Source: a virus. From it: a DNA stretch of 61,835 nt. The stretch spans positions 1-61,835 of IMG/VR virus record IMGVR_UViG_3300044638_003544; one strand, given 5' to 3'. Numbering within the stretch: position 1 is the first letter of the stretch; each line of letters opens with the position of its first letter. The position numbers and the translations under genes were made by a program. Positions 17,150 through 27,865 of this stretch are shown one piece after another. Under the pieces are notes generated by a model, which was not told the origin of the DNA, did not search any database, and worked only from the letters and a program-made list of their open reading frames with translations.

Positions 17150-20100
17150 TTATCCTAAAGCAACATCTACCGCTTTAAACGGATAGATCCTACTTGTCTT
17201 ATTTTTATTTGGTCCTGGAAGAACTTTAACGTTAATAGTAGATCCAGATGGTGGTGACTCTGAAAACTTTAACTTTCCATCGCCATCAATCGTAAATCCT
17301 TTGTAGGATAGAAAACCTGTCTGCCAAACATATTCCCTATTTTGAATAAATGCTGATTGCATTACTCCATTTAAGGATACGGATAGCCTCATTGGGTTAT
17401 CTAGAACGATTTTTTTCTGATTATATCTAGGCAAAAAGGTATTGTTTCTGCCATCAAAATTACCAGAGAAGTCATCCAGTTCAATTATATCATAATAAAA
17501 TCCAGTTACAGAGCCAGTTACTTCAAGATTTTTAATCTTTACGTTTTCACCAAATTGATCTATTTGGAAGGGAGCATCATCTGGTTTGCTAGATCCAACA
17601 GTAAAACTATAGCTTTTATCGGACTCTTTAGTATTCATGGATGGGGAGGAGGATGCTGTGCTTCCAGATCCAACAGAAGTTGAGATTAGGTTTGTAAGAT
17701 TTTTTCTATACTTTATAGTATTGGTGGAAACTTCTGTAATGATTGCAGAATCTGTAAATGGAAGGTCCCCAGGAATATTAAGATTGTAAGCATTTAAGGA
17801 TCCTTTTACTATTTCTTTTATACCAAACAAGCTAACGCTTACTGTTTGTCCAACATCAAGACGGTGGGCAGATGATGTTTGAAGTGTAACTTCTCCAGAT
17901 TCAATCTTTATACTTGTAACTGAAATAGAAGGAAACTGTACATCATTAGCATCCCCCAAATATCCATCAGTATATACTAAAACATACTTTCCAAAAGTAT
18001 CCTGTCCCACCTTAATTACTGGAAGATAAGATCCGTTTAGTGCAGTTACTTCGTCATAGTATCTTGAAATATTTGAAACAAAAATTACATCTCCTGGAAC
18101 ATACTTATCTGCATCTAAAGCATAAATATAACTATTATAGGCTTCATCTCCATTAGCTAAAATAGTTTTAACAGTTTTAATTCTAGCAACATCTGATTCT
18201 TTTTTATAGCTTGAAACATCTGATATAGAGAGGAATAAAGACTTTGACAAATATTCTTTTGGAGTTTTATCTACATTCCAAACTGGTGGAACGGATTTTG
18301 TAGTAATTATTCTAGAATCACTAGAGTTTACAACAACTGGTATATTTGTTGCATGATAGTCTTTGTTATATTCTTCATCTAGTGGACCCTCAAGGCTTAG
18401 GTTTGCATTTCCAGAGTTATCTACTGGAAGTTTTTCAAAAACTGTAAACTGGGAAGTAATTGTTGTATTTACATAAAAAGCTCCAAAGCGAATATTGTCA
18501 TAAAATTTTGGTGGGCTATTTTTTAGTTTAATTAGATTTGGAGTGACAATTTCTTCTACTATTCCAATAAAATCTCCACGAACCTCAACATTGTTGACCA
18601 ACAGTGTTTCATACAATTGATACCCAACTTTAATTTCTGCAAGACTACTATTGCTTATACTTGCAAAAACGCCTCTTGGGTTTCCAAAAAGATATGCAGA
18701 TCCTGACACTTGGTTAACTTTAATAATTGTCTTTCCGTCAACAACTTCTGTTTCTTGCTCAAAATCTATTACTGGTATGGAATAAAAGCCTGACTTTAGA
18801 TAAGATGTTGACCCATATGTTCCAGAAAATATATCACCAGATCCAATTACCCATCCAAACTCATTGCCACCAAGTTGAGCAGAGTTTGCATAAACATCAG
18901 TACCTCTAATTTGACTTGCAGATATGTCTCCAGTTATATTTAGTAAGCTAATATCTGGATTCCAAGTTACAGTAGAATCAACGCTTCCTATTTTAAAATG
19001 TCCATCGTCATACCAGTAGTTATATGGGTTTATGTAAACTCCGTCATTTCCCTCTTGATTAGAAAGTTTTCCAGTTGTTACAGTAAAAGGACCTGCATCT
19101 GGAGTTACAAAGTCGTGTCCAACCTGATCTGAGTCAACATAGGAAACTATAAATGTTCCATTTAAATTCATATAACCAGTTTCAGTAAACTCAAGATCCG
19201 AAACTGTTATTGTATCTCCAACTGTAAAAATTGAAAGCTCTGACGGTGCACTAGTTTTAAATAAGATTTTGTTGTTTAATATTTCAACTTCAGATATTGT
19301 GTACTCACTATCATTGCTAACAGAAGAACCTATTTTCATTTCTCCATTATTTATAGTTAAGCTTCCACTAAAGTTTCCAGACGTTGCTTCAATTTCTCCA
19401 CGAACAGCAACATTATTAAAAATTGCATTTCCAGCAGCTGTTAAAAGCCATCCATCTGATCCAAGGATTTTATTTTCCCAACCCTCATGAATAACATTTA
19501 ATCTATTTACTGGATATCCCTCAAAAAGAATTGGTTCAATTGTATAGGTTTGCTCAACACCGTCATCATCTAAATATTTAACATAAACATCTGATAGAAA
19601 AGAGGTAACTAGCTCTACATAGACTTCTTCATCAGTTAGGTCTGCTGTTCCTGTCTGCGTTCCAGCTACAGTAAAAGTTGTTGAAGTGGCAGAAATAATT
19701 AATTTTTTTTCAAAACTGTATCCAGCTGGAAGAATACCAGAAACTCTAACCTGTTGGTCAGCTTGGAAAGAATTATTGGCGGTATAGGTTACAGTTGTTC
19801 CGTTTCCAGAAACTGCAGTTATTGTAGATCTTCTCTTTCCTTGGGGAGATAAAGTATCATCAAAAAAATCTAAAGACGGATCTGTAAAAACTCTGGTTAT
19901 TTGATAATTAGAAGCAGAGGTGCTAACATCAATTTCACCTGAGTCCAGTATTACTATATAGTCTCCAGGACCAAAGTTAAAATTTCTATTTGCTCTATCC
20001 CAGATAACAATATTTTTTGGAGCAGAAGGTACGGATCCATTAAAAGACCAAGATGAAAAACTTTTATCGATTACTCTAAAAGAGCTTGCTTCTTGATCTA

Positions 20101-20164
20101 GGTATCCAGATAGATTTGAAAGATTTGTATTTACTCTTACGTCTGTATAGCTTAACTCTGTCAT
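17150..20164 (-). CDS. Giant tail fibre or baseplate protein
   Basis: 1004 residues. The middle has the sequence FNNVAVRGEIEATSGNFSGS, a fibre-shaft motif seen in tail-fibre and host-specificity proteins, followed by MKIGSS. Other parts carry beta modules similar to the HGL modules of the neighbouring giant (AHRL near residue 790). The C-terminal 80 residues (LDDFSGNFDGRNNTFLPRYN) form a compact domain common at fibre ends. Probably contacts the host surface. Function assigned by analogy only. Confidence 0.7.
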   Translation of the reverse strand: MTELSYTDVRVNTNLSNLSGYLDQEASSFRVIDKSFSSWSFNGSVPSAPKNIVIWDRANRNFNFGPGDYIVILDSGEIDVSTSASNYQITRVFTDPSLDFFDDTLSPQGKRRSTITAVSGNGTTVTYTANNSFQADQQVRVSGILPAGYSFEKKLIISATSTTFTVAGTQTGTADLTDEEVYVELVTSFLSDVYVKYLDDDGVEQTYTIEPILFEGYPVNRLNVIHEGWENKILGSDGWLLTAAGNAIFNNVAVRGEIEATSGNFSGSLTINNGEMKIGSSVSNDSEYTISEVEILNNKILFKTSAPSELSIFTVGDTITVSDLEFTETGYMNLNGTFIVSYVDSDQVGHDFVTPDAGPFTVTTGKLSNQEGNDGVYINPYNYWYDDGHFKIGSVDSTVTWNPDISLLNITGDISASQIRGTDVYANSAQLGGNEFGWVIGSGDIFSGTYGSTSYLKSGFYSIPVIDFEQETEVVDGKTIIKVNQVSGSAYLFGNPRGVFASISNSSLAEIKVGYQLYETLLVNNVEVRGDFIGIVEEIVTPNLIKLKNSPPKFYDNIRFGAFYVNTTITSQFTVFEKLPVDNSGNANLSLEGPLDEEYNKDYHATNIPVVVNSSDSRIITTKSVPPVWNVDKTPKEYLSKSLFLSISDVSSYKKESDVARIKTVKTILANGDEAYNSYIYALDADKYVPGDVIFVSNISRYYDEVTALNGSYLPVIKVGQDTFGKYVLVYTDGYLGDANDVQFPSISVTSIKIESGEVTLQTSSAHRLDVGQTVSVSLFGIKEIVKGSLNAYNLNIPGDLPFTDSAIITEVSTNTIKYRKNLTNLISTSVGSGSTASSSPSMNTKESDKSYSFTVGSSKPDDAPFQIDQFGENVKIKNLEVTGSVTGFYYDIIELDDFSGNFDGRNNTFLPRYNQKKIVLDNPMRLSVSLNGVMQSAFIQNREYVWQTGFLSYKGFTIDGDGKLKFSESPPSGSTINVKVLPGPNKNKTSRIYPFKAVDVALG

Positions 20165-20166
20165 AT

Positions 20167-21261
20167 TTACAATACCGCCGATTTAGAATAGATTACTCTT
20201 GACATGCTTGGTCCAACTGAATCGTATGTGTCAGCAACTTGTTGCCACTCACCAACCCAAGAGGATCCACTTTTTGTATAGGTTGCAATTGTAAATCTAT
20301 AGTCTCTAACGTCTGTACCAACATCTAAGTTTGTTTGACTCATTGGTATTGTTGATGGCATTGCTGAAGCTGGTATAGCTCTTGGTGTTGTTCCCATTAC
20401 CGTATTGTCATCTACGTTATAAAACACTCCACCCTTTATATAAAAGAAAACTGGAATATGCTTTATGTTGTCAGAATTTTGTAAAACATTTGGAGCTTGA
20501 AGCTCTTCTGGCACAGATACCGTAATGTTTACCTTTGTTTCTTGCTTATCGTCTGGGATCCAACCATATTGATCTGCCGTTCTACCTGATGATCCAGGAA
20601 TTGTCCAAGAAAGAGTTATTGTTTTGTTTTTTGTTTCAGGGTCAAATCCCTTACCATTGAACTTAGAATTATCCCAGTGATCAGTATTTTTATAAGTTAC
20701 CTTTTTGCCATTTGGTAAAGTAACCGTTTTGGCTGCATTCCATGGAGCTTTTCCCCAACCAACATGAGTCCCAAGACCATTTTTCTTTTTTGTTGGGTTG
20801 GGGCTTCCTTTTGCATTAAGAAGATTTTGACTTTTTTTACCTGCCGTATAATCTAGCCAATCATAATAGAATGGCTCAGTATTAACTTTTGTTGTAATTC
20901 TTTCTGAGGCTCCTAATATTTCAAAAACTTGATCTTTTGGAGGAAATGGTTGACCAGCAACAATTCTAAAAACATAATCAAATGACTCTGCAATTATCAT
21001 TTGATCAGCTATTGAAGTAACATTTTTTGGTTTTATTTCCCAGTTGCTTCCTGTAACAGTAATGCCCCATTTAAATCCAGGAACTGTATAAGTTTTAACA
21101 TCTCTTTTATATTTTGGAGTATATGTAGAAATCAATCTTGGGGAAGAAGGAACAGTAAATTCAATTGAAGGACCAACCACAGATTCAGTTGTTGTTTCAA
21201 CAATCATTCTGTATCTTTTTCCTGGAACAAGACCAGGAACTCGTACTTCTACGTTTGGCAT
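20167..21261 (-). CDS. Tail protein with N-terminal Fn3-like domain
   Basis: 364 residues. Begins with an Fn3-type segment (VRVPGLVPGKRYRMIVETTT), followed by a Lys/Asn/Gly-rich middle and a beta-rich end (YRFTIATYTKSGSSWVGEWQ). It starts one base before the stop of the upstream gene. Position among tail genes makes it a tail or baseplate component; specific role not recognised. Confidence 0.65.
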   Translation of the reverse strand: MPNVEVRVPGLVPGKRYRMIVETTTESVVGPSIEFTVPSSPRLISTYTPKYKRDVKTYTVPGFKWGITVTGSNWEIKPKNVTSIADQMIIAESFDYVFRIVAGQPFPPKDQVFEILGASERITTKVNTEPFYYDWLDYTAGKKSQNLLNAKGSPNPTKKKNGLGTHVGWGKAPWNAAKTVTLPNGKKVTYKNTDHWDNSKFNGKGFDPETKNKTITLSWTIPGSSGRTADQYGWIPDDKQETKVNITVSVPEELQAPNVLQNSDNIKHIPVFFYIKGGVFYNVDDNTVMGTTPRAIPASAMPSTIPMSQTNLDVGTDVRDYRFTIATYTKSGSSWVGEWQQVADTYDSVGPSMSRVIYSKSAVL

Positions 21262-22262
21262 TATGTTACCGTCTTATTAAACGCCATACTTAAATAATAC
21301 TCTATGTCAAGGACGGAGTTTGTTTCTTTTATAATTGGAGTTGAAAGTGCCGCTCTTGATACCATGCCATACACCGTGTCAACAGCATCAACGTTGTTGA
21401 ACCTAACTGCATCTATAACAATATCGGTAGTTGACTTTATGGATATTTCATTTATGTCTGACCATCTTGGATTACCAACTTTTGCGGTTTCCATTTCTGA
21501 AACTGTTCTTTGAACAAAACCATATGTTTGGGCACCAGTTATAGGAATAGATGCTACATAATAGTCAGTTCCTGTTGTCCTAAACTGTACGGTAAGAGTG
21601 GGAGAGTTTCCTGTAAGTTTTGAATAAGCTATTCTTAATGTGTCAATGGTGTTATACAGGGATAGGTTATAAGCTTTAATTTTTGCAGAATCATTTATTC
21701 TTACAGTATCATTTGCCTTAATAAAAAGAGCTGTGTTTCCAACCCTAAAACTATATGAAGCTAATGCAGATGTGACATAGCAAGATGTTGATGGTGTTGT
21801 GCTGCCAGTATTAGGCACTAGAAGAGTTTCCCCTTCTTTCCAAGCATCTGCAGTTGAACCAGAAAACAATGTAGTCTCATTAAGTGATTGTGCATTTTTA
21901 TTTCCATTGCCAGGAAAAAGACCAAGCTCATTAATTACATATCTTTCTCCTTGTGAAGAGCTAGTGCCAAAACTTGCTTTAAATACCATAGCATCAAAGT
22001 TTCCAGAATTATCTAAAAATGACATCTTGACTGGAGCAGATGCAACTCCAAACCCCAAAATATTATTTGGAATCAACCCAGTGTTTGTATCTATTGCTCC
22101 GTTTGCAGTACTATCTAGTCCTACATGAATTTCTCCACCAACTGTTGGCAAGATTCCCATAATTGATTTAAGAATAATCACTCTTCCTGCCCTAGTTATA
22201 GAGTTTTTTTGCTCTCCAATGTATTCGCCATCTAAGTAAAATTTATAGGTTCCAGTTATCAT
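21261..22262 (-). CDS. Tail or collar protein, unknown
   Basis: 333 residues, beta-rich. A C-terminal-like domain (ITGAQTYGFVQRTVSEMETA) and an N-terminal VGLDSTANGAIDTNTG stretch; contains FGTSSSQGERYVINELGLFP, a motif typical of phage fibre-attachment or collar domains (INELGLF). Its stop overlaps the next gene start by one base. Likely attaches peripheral fibres to the tail tip. Confidence 0.6.
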   Translation of the reverse strand: MITGTYKFYLDGEYIGEQKNSITRAGRVIILKSIMGILPTVGGEIHVGLDSTANGAIDTNTGLIPNNILGFGVASAPVKMSFLDNSGNFDAMVFKASFGTSSSQGERYVINELGLFPGNGNKNAQSLNETTLFSGSTADAWKEGETLLVPNTGSTTPSTSCYVTSALASYSFRVGNTALFIKANDTVRINDSAKIKAYNLSLYNTIDTLRIAYSKLTGNSPTLTVQFRTTGTDYYVASIPITGAQTYGFVQRTVSEMETAKVGNPRWSDINEISIKSTTDIVIDAVRFNNVDAVDTVYGMVSRAALSTPIIKETNSVLDIEYYLSMAFNKTVT

Positions 22263-22280
22263 AATCTTAATTATACCATT

Positions 22281-23066
22281 TTAAGAGATTTCATAGCATT
22301 TTATGACGTAATTGTTTTGATCATATACTGAGCTAAACGTAAATCTCATGTCATAGTAGGCTACTCCAGAAGATATCCTGACCTTCTGTGGTAAAAATGT
22401 GTCACCCCTTTGTGTTCCAAAAAAATTAATTTTATCTGTATCTAAGACAGAATCGTTAATTTTATTATTTATTTCATTTACAGAGAAAGAAAACTTATCT
22501 TGTTGTAGTGCTTGTTGGGGACCAAATGGCGGTTCTGGTCTAGCTAAGGTACTTACAACATCTTGTGAAATTGCTTCTCTATCAGCATCAAGGTAAAAGT
22601 CTGAAATAGAATTTATACTGCTAAAGTTATATCTCATCAATAGGTCTTTTGCGTTGTAGACCAGAGACAATACCAGCCTTTTTACTTCTGCAAAGTATTG
22701 TTCTTTATAATTTACATCGTCTACTAAACCAGAAGTATTAGAGAGTGTTCCAGTAGATACTTCTGTAGCATCCTGTACTAGCTTTTTGCCATCACCACCG
22801 CCACTACCGCCACTACCGCCAGTTTTTCCTTTAGGTGGAGTATAAAAATTAGATCCAACACCCTTAAAATTTTTTCCTGGGTCAGTTACATATTTTTTTA
22901 CAGCTTTGGCAGTACTCAATGATCCAGTTTTTTGTATCTTTGCTCCAGGACCACCTCGTGGTGTTGTTTTTGGTTTTGTTATTTTTGCAGTTTCTCTTTG
23001 AGTTTCTCTTATTCGTGCCATTTTTTGAGCATTAGTTTCGCCACCTGGACCACTATTTTCAGACAT
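22281..23066 (-). CDS. Tail protein with Lys/Pro/Gly-rich N-terminus
   Basis: 261 residues. The first 95 residues are basic and low in complexity, ending in a flexible GGSGGSGGGDG linker encoded by a short CCGCCACTA-type repeat. The rest (residues 110-261) is a compact mixed domain. Such a layout fits a tether that bridges the baseplate hub protein encoded just upstream (one-base overlap) and a peripheral component. No family recognised. Confidence 0.6.
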   Translation of the reverse strand: MSENSGPGGETNAQKMARIRETQRETAKITKPKTTPRGGPGAKIQKTGSLSTAKAVKKYVTDPGKNFKGVGSNFYTPPKGKTGGSGGSGGGDGKKLVQDATEVSTGTLSNTSGLVDDVNYKEQYFAEVKRLVLSLVYNAKDLLMRYNFSSINSISDFYLDADREAISQDVVSTLARPEPPFGPQQALQQDKFSFSVNEINNKINDSVLDTDKINFFGTQRGDTFLPQKVRISSGVAYYDMRFTFSSVYDQNNYVIKCYEIS

Positions 23067-26000
23067 TACAGCATCTCCCTTAAGCTAACGCCCATTTCAA
23101 TTCCATCACTATTTGCACTGTAGTTAATTTCAGATAACACATAAGTTTTGTCCCCAATAGAATTATAACAGTAACCTTTTGCTTTATAAAATACTTTAAT
23201 CTTATCTCCAAGCTGAAGAAGTGGATTTGGAAAAATATTTGCTTGAATTTCAATTTTTTCTTGAGATGCAAATCTTGCAATCCATTCTGCAAGAGTTGAT
23301 GCCTCTTCTCGATTATTTAAATATTCTGCAGAAATATTTATAGCCTGATCTCCGTAAAGCCTCCTATTTATTTGAAGCTGATCGTTTGGAAGATCTGAAT
23401 TTATATTCTTTAGATATTCTCCAATATCTACTGTTCCAGAGCTCAATCTTTTTAAGACAATTCCAGAAATAAATACTGGATATGGGGTCATAGCTCCTCC
23501 TATTGGAACCGTGGTGCTAGTAGAGTTGTAAATTGAAAAGGACGCTCCCCAAGATGTTGACTTATAGTCCTTAATAAAGTAATCTGGACTAACTCTGCTA
23601 AGCTCAATTAGGGTAGTTGCAAATGAAGGCTCATTAAACCTTGCTTCTATAAACTTTACCTCTCTTGCAACATTTCCAAAATCAAAATAGGCTACTGGTA
23701 TTGATTTTCCAAGTATGGACTGTATGTGTGGTGAGAATATTCCTCTATTTTTTCCAATTGCTATTGCTGACGAATAAAGTGCAACATTTTCTTTATTTGA
23801 TGTAGGTAGGGTTGGATAAACTCCATCTGGTGTTGCAACCGCATAAAGATAATCATATATTGCTGTAGAATCATCTCTTACCATTAATCCTATTTCATTT
23901 GTAGAGGAAAGTGGGCTAGGATCATGGGCTTCCATAATTTCTCTACCGTTCAAATAAACCTTAAAATCTTTTTTATTTTTTGATATTGCAACCTCTAAAG
24001 AAAAAGTAATTTTTGCTGCTGGATCACCCTTTGCATGTAAACCCTCAGAGAATTGGATTGTTCTTTCAAAGTCTGTTACATTTACATCTGGGAACCAAGC
24101 TGCTCTTAGTAAAGTTGGGACAAGCTTACCACCTGAACTTGATACCTTATAGAACTTAACATTGTCTTGTTTTCCTAAAGTTTGTGGATTATAATTTTCT
24201 GAAATACTTGAAACCTCAATAAAGTATCCAGTGTTTGCAGTATTTGTTGATGATATATTAAATCCAAATCCTCCAATTGCAGAAACTGAACCTGGAGCAT
24301 CTGCTTTCTTGAAAAGATTCATCTTTGTTCCAATTCTTGTTGGATTAAAGCTGAGTGGTGTTCTATAACCAAAAATAAATTGTTGACCAACATCATCTAT
24401 ATTTATTTCACTTGCATCAATCTCGTCTGATAGGTCTGTCTCGGTTCCAGTTTTTCTAGATGGGGCACCCGTCAAAGTTGCGTATCCACCGTAGGCAAAG
24501 GTCGATCTTGAAAGATTACTTAAATCTGGAACCCCAACATCTGTTGCAAGGGTCATCTTTTGTCCATAGTCTTTTACTTGTCCAGATACTGGGCTATACA
24601 TTTTACTAGAAAAACTTGTCCATCCATCCGATTCTACATTTTTGTTTGTTCCTGTATGAGAAGAAATTTCGGTGTCTTTGTAACCTCTTCCATCTTCTTG
24701 ACAATAAAAAACATATCCCTTTGGTGTGGTTGACTTGCCTTCTGAGTTGTAAGGAGGTGCCAGTTCATCTGGAAAAGAATTTACTTCCATTCCAAAATAT
24801 ACTAGCAAAGCATATGGAACAAAGCTAGACCCAGACGGTGCCCTTGACTCATCTGATTTTTTCTCGGCTTCGTTAAAATAAATTTTTCTCTCTGAAACAA
24901 ATCCTGGTCTTGTTATGTAGTAAACAACTCCATAGAACTTAATAAGTTCACTTTCTACAAGAACATAGCCAGAGTATTTTCCAAGGAAAGAAGCAATAAG
25001 ATCATTTTCGGTAATAACAATCTGACAGCTTTCTCTTTCAACATCTGTCATAGATGAGTATGCCAACCTTATTGAATCGTTTCTATTTTTTGCAGTAAAG
25101 GTTTCATTTAATAGTATTGTTTTTGGTCTACTATTTTTAATATCTTTAATTATTACTCCAGCAGACAGGATTGCATTATTATCGTTACCATCATTTCCAT
25201 TTGGACTCCAAACTTGCTGGGGGATATACCCAATGTCTCTTGTAAGACTTATTTCTGAAAACCCAGAATCAATTATTTTTTCTGTTTCTTTTGATAAAGA
25301 AGCATATGGATTTTTATCTAGCGAAGCGTTCAATAAACTCATAGATGCTTTTGGAATACCTAAGTCAGAATATGCCACCTCACCAGCTGTTATTGGTGGA
25401 ATAAAAGAATCTTCAAAACTTTCAATATTTGAAGAGTAAACTCCATTTATATAGGCATATTCTGGATCGGAAATGGTGGCTTCACTAGCGTCACCAACTA
25501 AAGTATAGTTCCAAGAGTTTGTTTTTTGAGTCACCGCTTCTTTTGTTCGTACAGTTAAATATCCAAACTGATCAAAATACATAGAAAGCTGTGCTGATTT
25601 TGCCAACTCATTAAGGGCTTCAGCAACGGACATTTCTTTTTTGCAATAAAAAAAGTCTATTCTTCTGTCCTCTTCAAGATACTGCTCTACGTCAGCTGTT
25701 TTATTAAACGAGTATCTGGTAAAACCTGCATTATCTAATAAAATTTTAATTATAGCTGAAACCTTAATTCCATCTAATGCTCCTAGCAAAATGTCTGGAG
25801 CTGGTTTATCCTGCAAGAATCCCATAAAATCTTCTAACTCTACACTTACTGACCAGTCTGATGACTCGTCCCATGATTTTGCATATAAAACGTTTATTGG
25901 AACGTATTTTGTTGTTGAACTATAAGTTATAGAATTTAAAATAGTAAATTTAACATTTGGCTTTAACATGTATTCTAAAATTGATAGATAGTTTTTGTTA

Positions 26001-27331
26001 CTAATTAAGTTATCCTGATTAAAAAACTTAATATTTCCACCTCCAGAAACTATAGATCCAACAGGAAGACCAAGTGTGCTATCTCCTAAACTTGAATTTG
26101 AAGAAAATGACTCAGTGTAGCTTGTCATATCTACAACCATTCTTGGAGAAATTTCTATGAGGTCCAAGGTGCCATCTTCTTTTGGATTATTTGCTGAATC
26201 AGCAAGTTTCTGTACGGAAAACCTAATTCCTTTTATAGACTGATATCCAGTTGTATCAGATCTTAAAAGACTTGTTATTGTTCCCTCTTCCGATACAGAT
26301 CCAGCTATAACCCATTGCCAAGAACCAGAAACATACTTTCTTGAAAGTCTGAGGATGCCGTCCTTCATTGTTTCATTTCCTGTGTTTTGATAAATAGTAG
26401 TCCAAGTAGAGCTACCTGCAGGAAGAACTTCTACCGTAAAATCTCTTGCATATCCATGAATTGTTTGAGTTTTTACAACAATCTTATTTGCTCTTACTTC
26501 TTCTGAATAATAAACAAATGCGTTGTTGCCCTTCATTCTTCCAATTGAATTAGAGACTCCAATATCTTGAGCAGTTATGCTTCTGGTAGAATTTTTCTTA
26601 CATCTTCTTGCAGATACCCAGTACTTTGAACCAAAGGTTTCACTTAACGGATAAATTCTATCTGGAGATTGTAAAATATTATATGCCCTGGCATTTCTAC
26701 AATCAGAAAGGATGGTTCTAACCTTTGCAGACTTTATTGTAAAAGGAAAAGTAATTCCAGGATCTGGTCTATCTGGACCAATAATCTCTTTCAAACCCGT
26801 TAAACTTTTTCTTGTAACATCTTCTACTTGATAGTTTCCAGAAGAAGATACAACTTCATGATAATGACCACCATTATCCCATCCACCAGTATCTTCAGAA
26901 GAATTAAAAGTTTTTGAATATGTTGGATCTGTGTTAGTTGTTGTTCCAATTCCAGTAGTTAGCGTTTCAGCAGTAGGTGCTGAAGTAACAACAAAAGTAA
27001 AAGTTGTAAGGGTAGGCACAGAAACAATAGTCCAAGTTCCGTTAAGCTTGGTTTGCTGCGTTCCAGATGCACCAGAAATTATAATAGTATCTCCAGAAAT
27101 TAAGCCATGATTTGCTGCAGATGTTCCAGTAACTGTAGTTGTACCGTTTCCAATATAATTTGTCATTGTAATTTGTCTAGAAGCTGCTACAATTGATATT
27201 GGATACGATCCAAGATGGCTAACAAGAGTATAAGCGTTATAGTTCCACTCTGCAATTATTTTGTGGCTAGATGATAATACCTTTGAAGACTTATAAAGAT
27301 TATCAATTTCTGTATCTCCAGTGCTTAACAT
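23066..27331 (-). CDS. Tail-tip/baseplate hub protein
   Basis: 1421 residues, the largest virion protein after the tape measure, encoded directly after a Dit-position protein, where the hub (Tal-like) gene normally lies. It contains an HGL beta module at residues 60-115, hub-type sequence near residues 550-650 (LNELAKSAQLSMYFDQFGYL), a concanavalin-like segment around residue 1050 and a C-terminal part that looks like a second hub domain (REEASTLAEWIARFASQEKI). It probably forms the central tip that contacts the cell envelope. Confidence 0.7.
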   Translation of the reverse strand: MLSTGDTEIDNLYKSSKVLSSSHKIIAEWNYNAYTLVSHLGSYPISIVAASRQITMTNYIGNGTTTVTGTSAANHGLISGDTIIISGASGTQQTKLNGTWTIVSVPTLTTFTFVVTSAPTAETLTTGIGTTTNTDPTYSKTFNSSEDTGGWDNGGHYHEVVSSSGNYQVEDVTRKSLTGLKEIIGPDRPDPGITFPFTIKSAKVRTILSDCRNARAYNILQSPDRIYPLSETFGSKYWVSARRCKKNSTRSITAQDIGVSNSIGRMKGNNAFVYYSEEVRANKIVVKTQTIHGYARDFTVEVLPAGSSTWTTIYQNTGNETMKDGILRLSRKYVSGSWQWVIAGSVSEEGTITSLLRSDTTGYQSIKGIRFSVQKLADSANNPKEDGTLDLIEISPRMVVDMTSYTESFSSNSSLGDSTLGLPVGSIVSGGGNIKFFNQDNLISNKNYLSILEYMLKPNVKFTILNSITYSSTTKYVPINVLYAKSWDESSDWSVSVELEDFMGFLQDKPAPDILLGALDGIKVSAIIKILLDNAGFTRYSFNKTADVEQYLEEDRRIDFFYCKKEMSVAEALNELAKSAQLSMYFDQFGYLTVRTKEAVTQKTNSWNYTLVGDASEATISDPEYAYINGVYSSNIESFEDSFIPPITAGEVAYSDLGIPKASMSLLNASLDKNPYASLSKETEKIIDSGFSEISLTRDIGYIPQQVWSPNGNDGNDNNAILSAGVIIKDIKNSRPKTILLNETFTAKNRNDSIRLAYSSMTDVERESCQIVITENDLIASFLGKYSGYVLVESELIKFYGVVYYITRPGFVSERKIYFNEAEKKSDESRAPSGSSFVPYALLVYFGMEVNSFPDELAPPYNSEGKSTTPKGYVFYCQEDGRGYKDTEISSHTGTNKNVESDGWTSFSSKMYSPVSGQVKDYGQKMTLATDVGVPDLSNLSRSTFAYGGYATLTGAPSRKTGTETDLSDEIDASEINIDDVGQQFIFGYRTPLSFNPTRIGTKMNLFKKADAPGSVSAIGGFGFNISSTNTANTGYFIEVSSISENYNPQTLGKQDNVKFYKVSSSGGKLVPTLLRAAWFPDVNVTDFERTIQFSEGLHAKGDPAAKITFSLEVAISKNKKDFKVYLNGREIMEAHDPSPLSSTNEIGLMVRDDSTAIYDYLYAVATPDGVYPTLPTSNKENVALYSSAIAIGKNRGIFSPHIQSILGKSIPVAYFDFGNVAREVKFIEARFNEPSFATTLIELSRVSPDYFIKDYKSTSWGASFSIYNSTSTTVPIGGAMTPYPVFISGIVLKRLSSGTVDIGEYLKNINSDLPNDQLQINRRLYGDQAINISAEYLNNREEASTLAEWIARFASQEKIEIQANIFPNPLLQLGDKIKVFYKAKGYCYNSIGDKTYVLSEINYSANSDGIEMGVSLREML

Positions 27332-27865
27332 TTACACCTCCACCAAATCAATGGATACGTCCCATAGATCGTTATACTGACCTCTTTTTGTTATAGTAAA
27401 ATCAAAATTGTCAAAAAATACATTATATTTTTCTACATTGGAACCCGATCCAACTGTTAGATCGTCATTGTTATCATATATTAAGAGCATCCAAAAATCA
27501 TCATAGTTTGCTTCATACCAATCTTTAATATCTATTCCAGCACCAAAACCATCTGAAGTTATAGATACAGAGCCATTTAATTTTCTTGAAGGAATGTTTT
27601 CCCAAGATGTTGAAAAATTATATTTATCTGCCACATGAACAGACCTCATTGTTCCGTCAACCATTCTTCTTTTTGACTCTAATCTTTCTACAGAAATTTG
27701 AAGAGGAGATCTATTGTCATCAGTTAAATACAATGTGGAGCCACCTGTTTGAAAATCCCATTTTCCAGTAGGAGTACCCTCAGAAAGTTCTGGTAGTGGC
27801 TCTTTAGTAGAAAACACAATGAGTGATGGTCTTAACCATTTTTCATCTAAATCAACAGCTGTCAT
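27332..27865 (-). CDS. Distal-tail-position protein
   Basis: 177 residues, directly downstream of the tape measure (TAATG overlap). Beta-rich sequence with WDFQTGGSTLYLTDDN and FFDNFDFTITKRGQYND, ending in a VSIDLVEV strand. In long-tailed phages this position holds the distal tail protein that closes the tube and carries the hub. No sequence signature was decisive, so the call is mostly positional. Confidence 0.6.
   Translation of the reverse strand: MTAVDLDEKWLRPSLIVFSTKEPLPELSEGTPTGKWDFQTGGSTLYLTDDNRSPLQISVERLESKRRMVDGTMRSVHVADKYNFSTSWENIPSRKLNGSVSITSDGFGAGIDIKDWYEANYDDFWMLLIYDNNDDLTVGSGSNVEKYNVFFDNFDFTITKRGQYNDLWDVSIDLVEV

Noticed and set aside
22790-22820. Short CCGCCACTA-type tandem repeat
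   Set aside because: It simply encodes a Gly/Ser linker of a tail protein.
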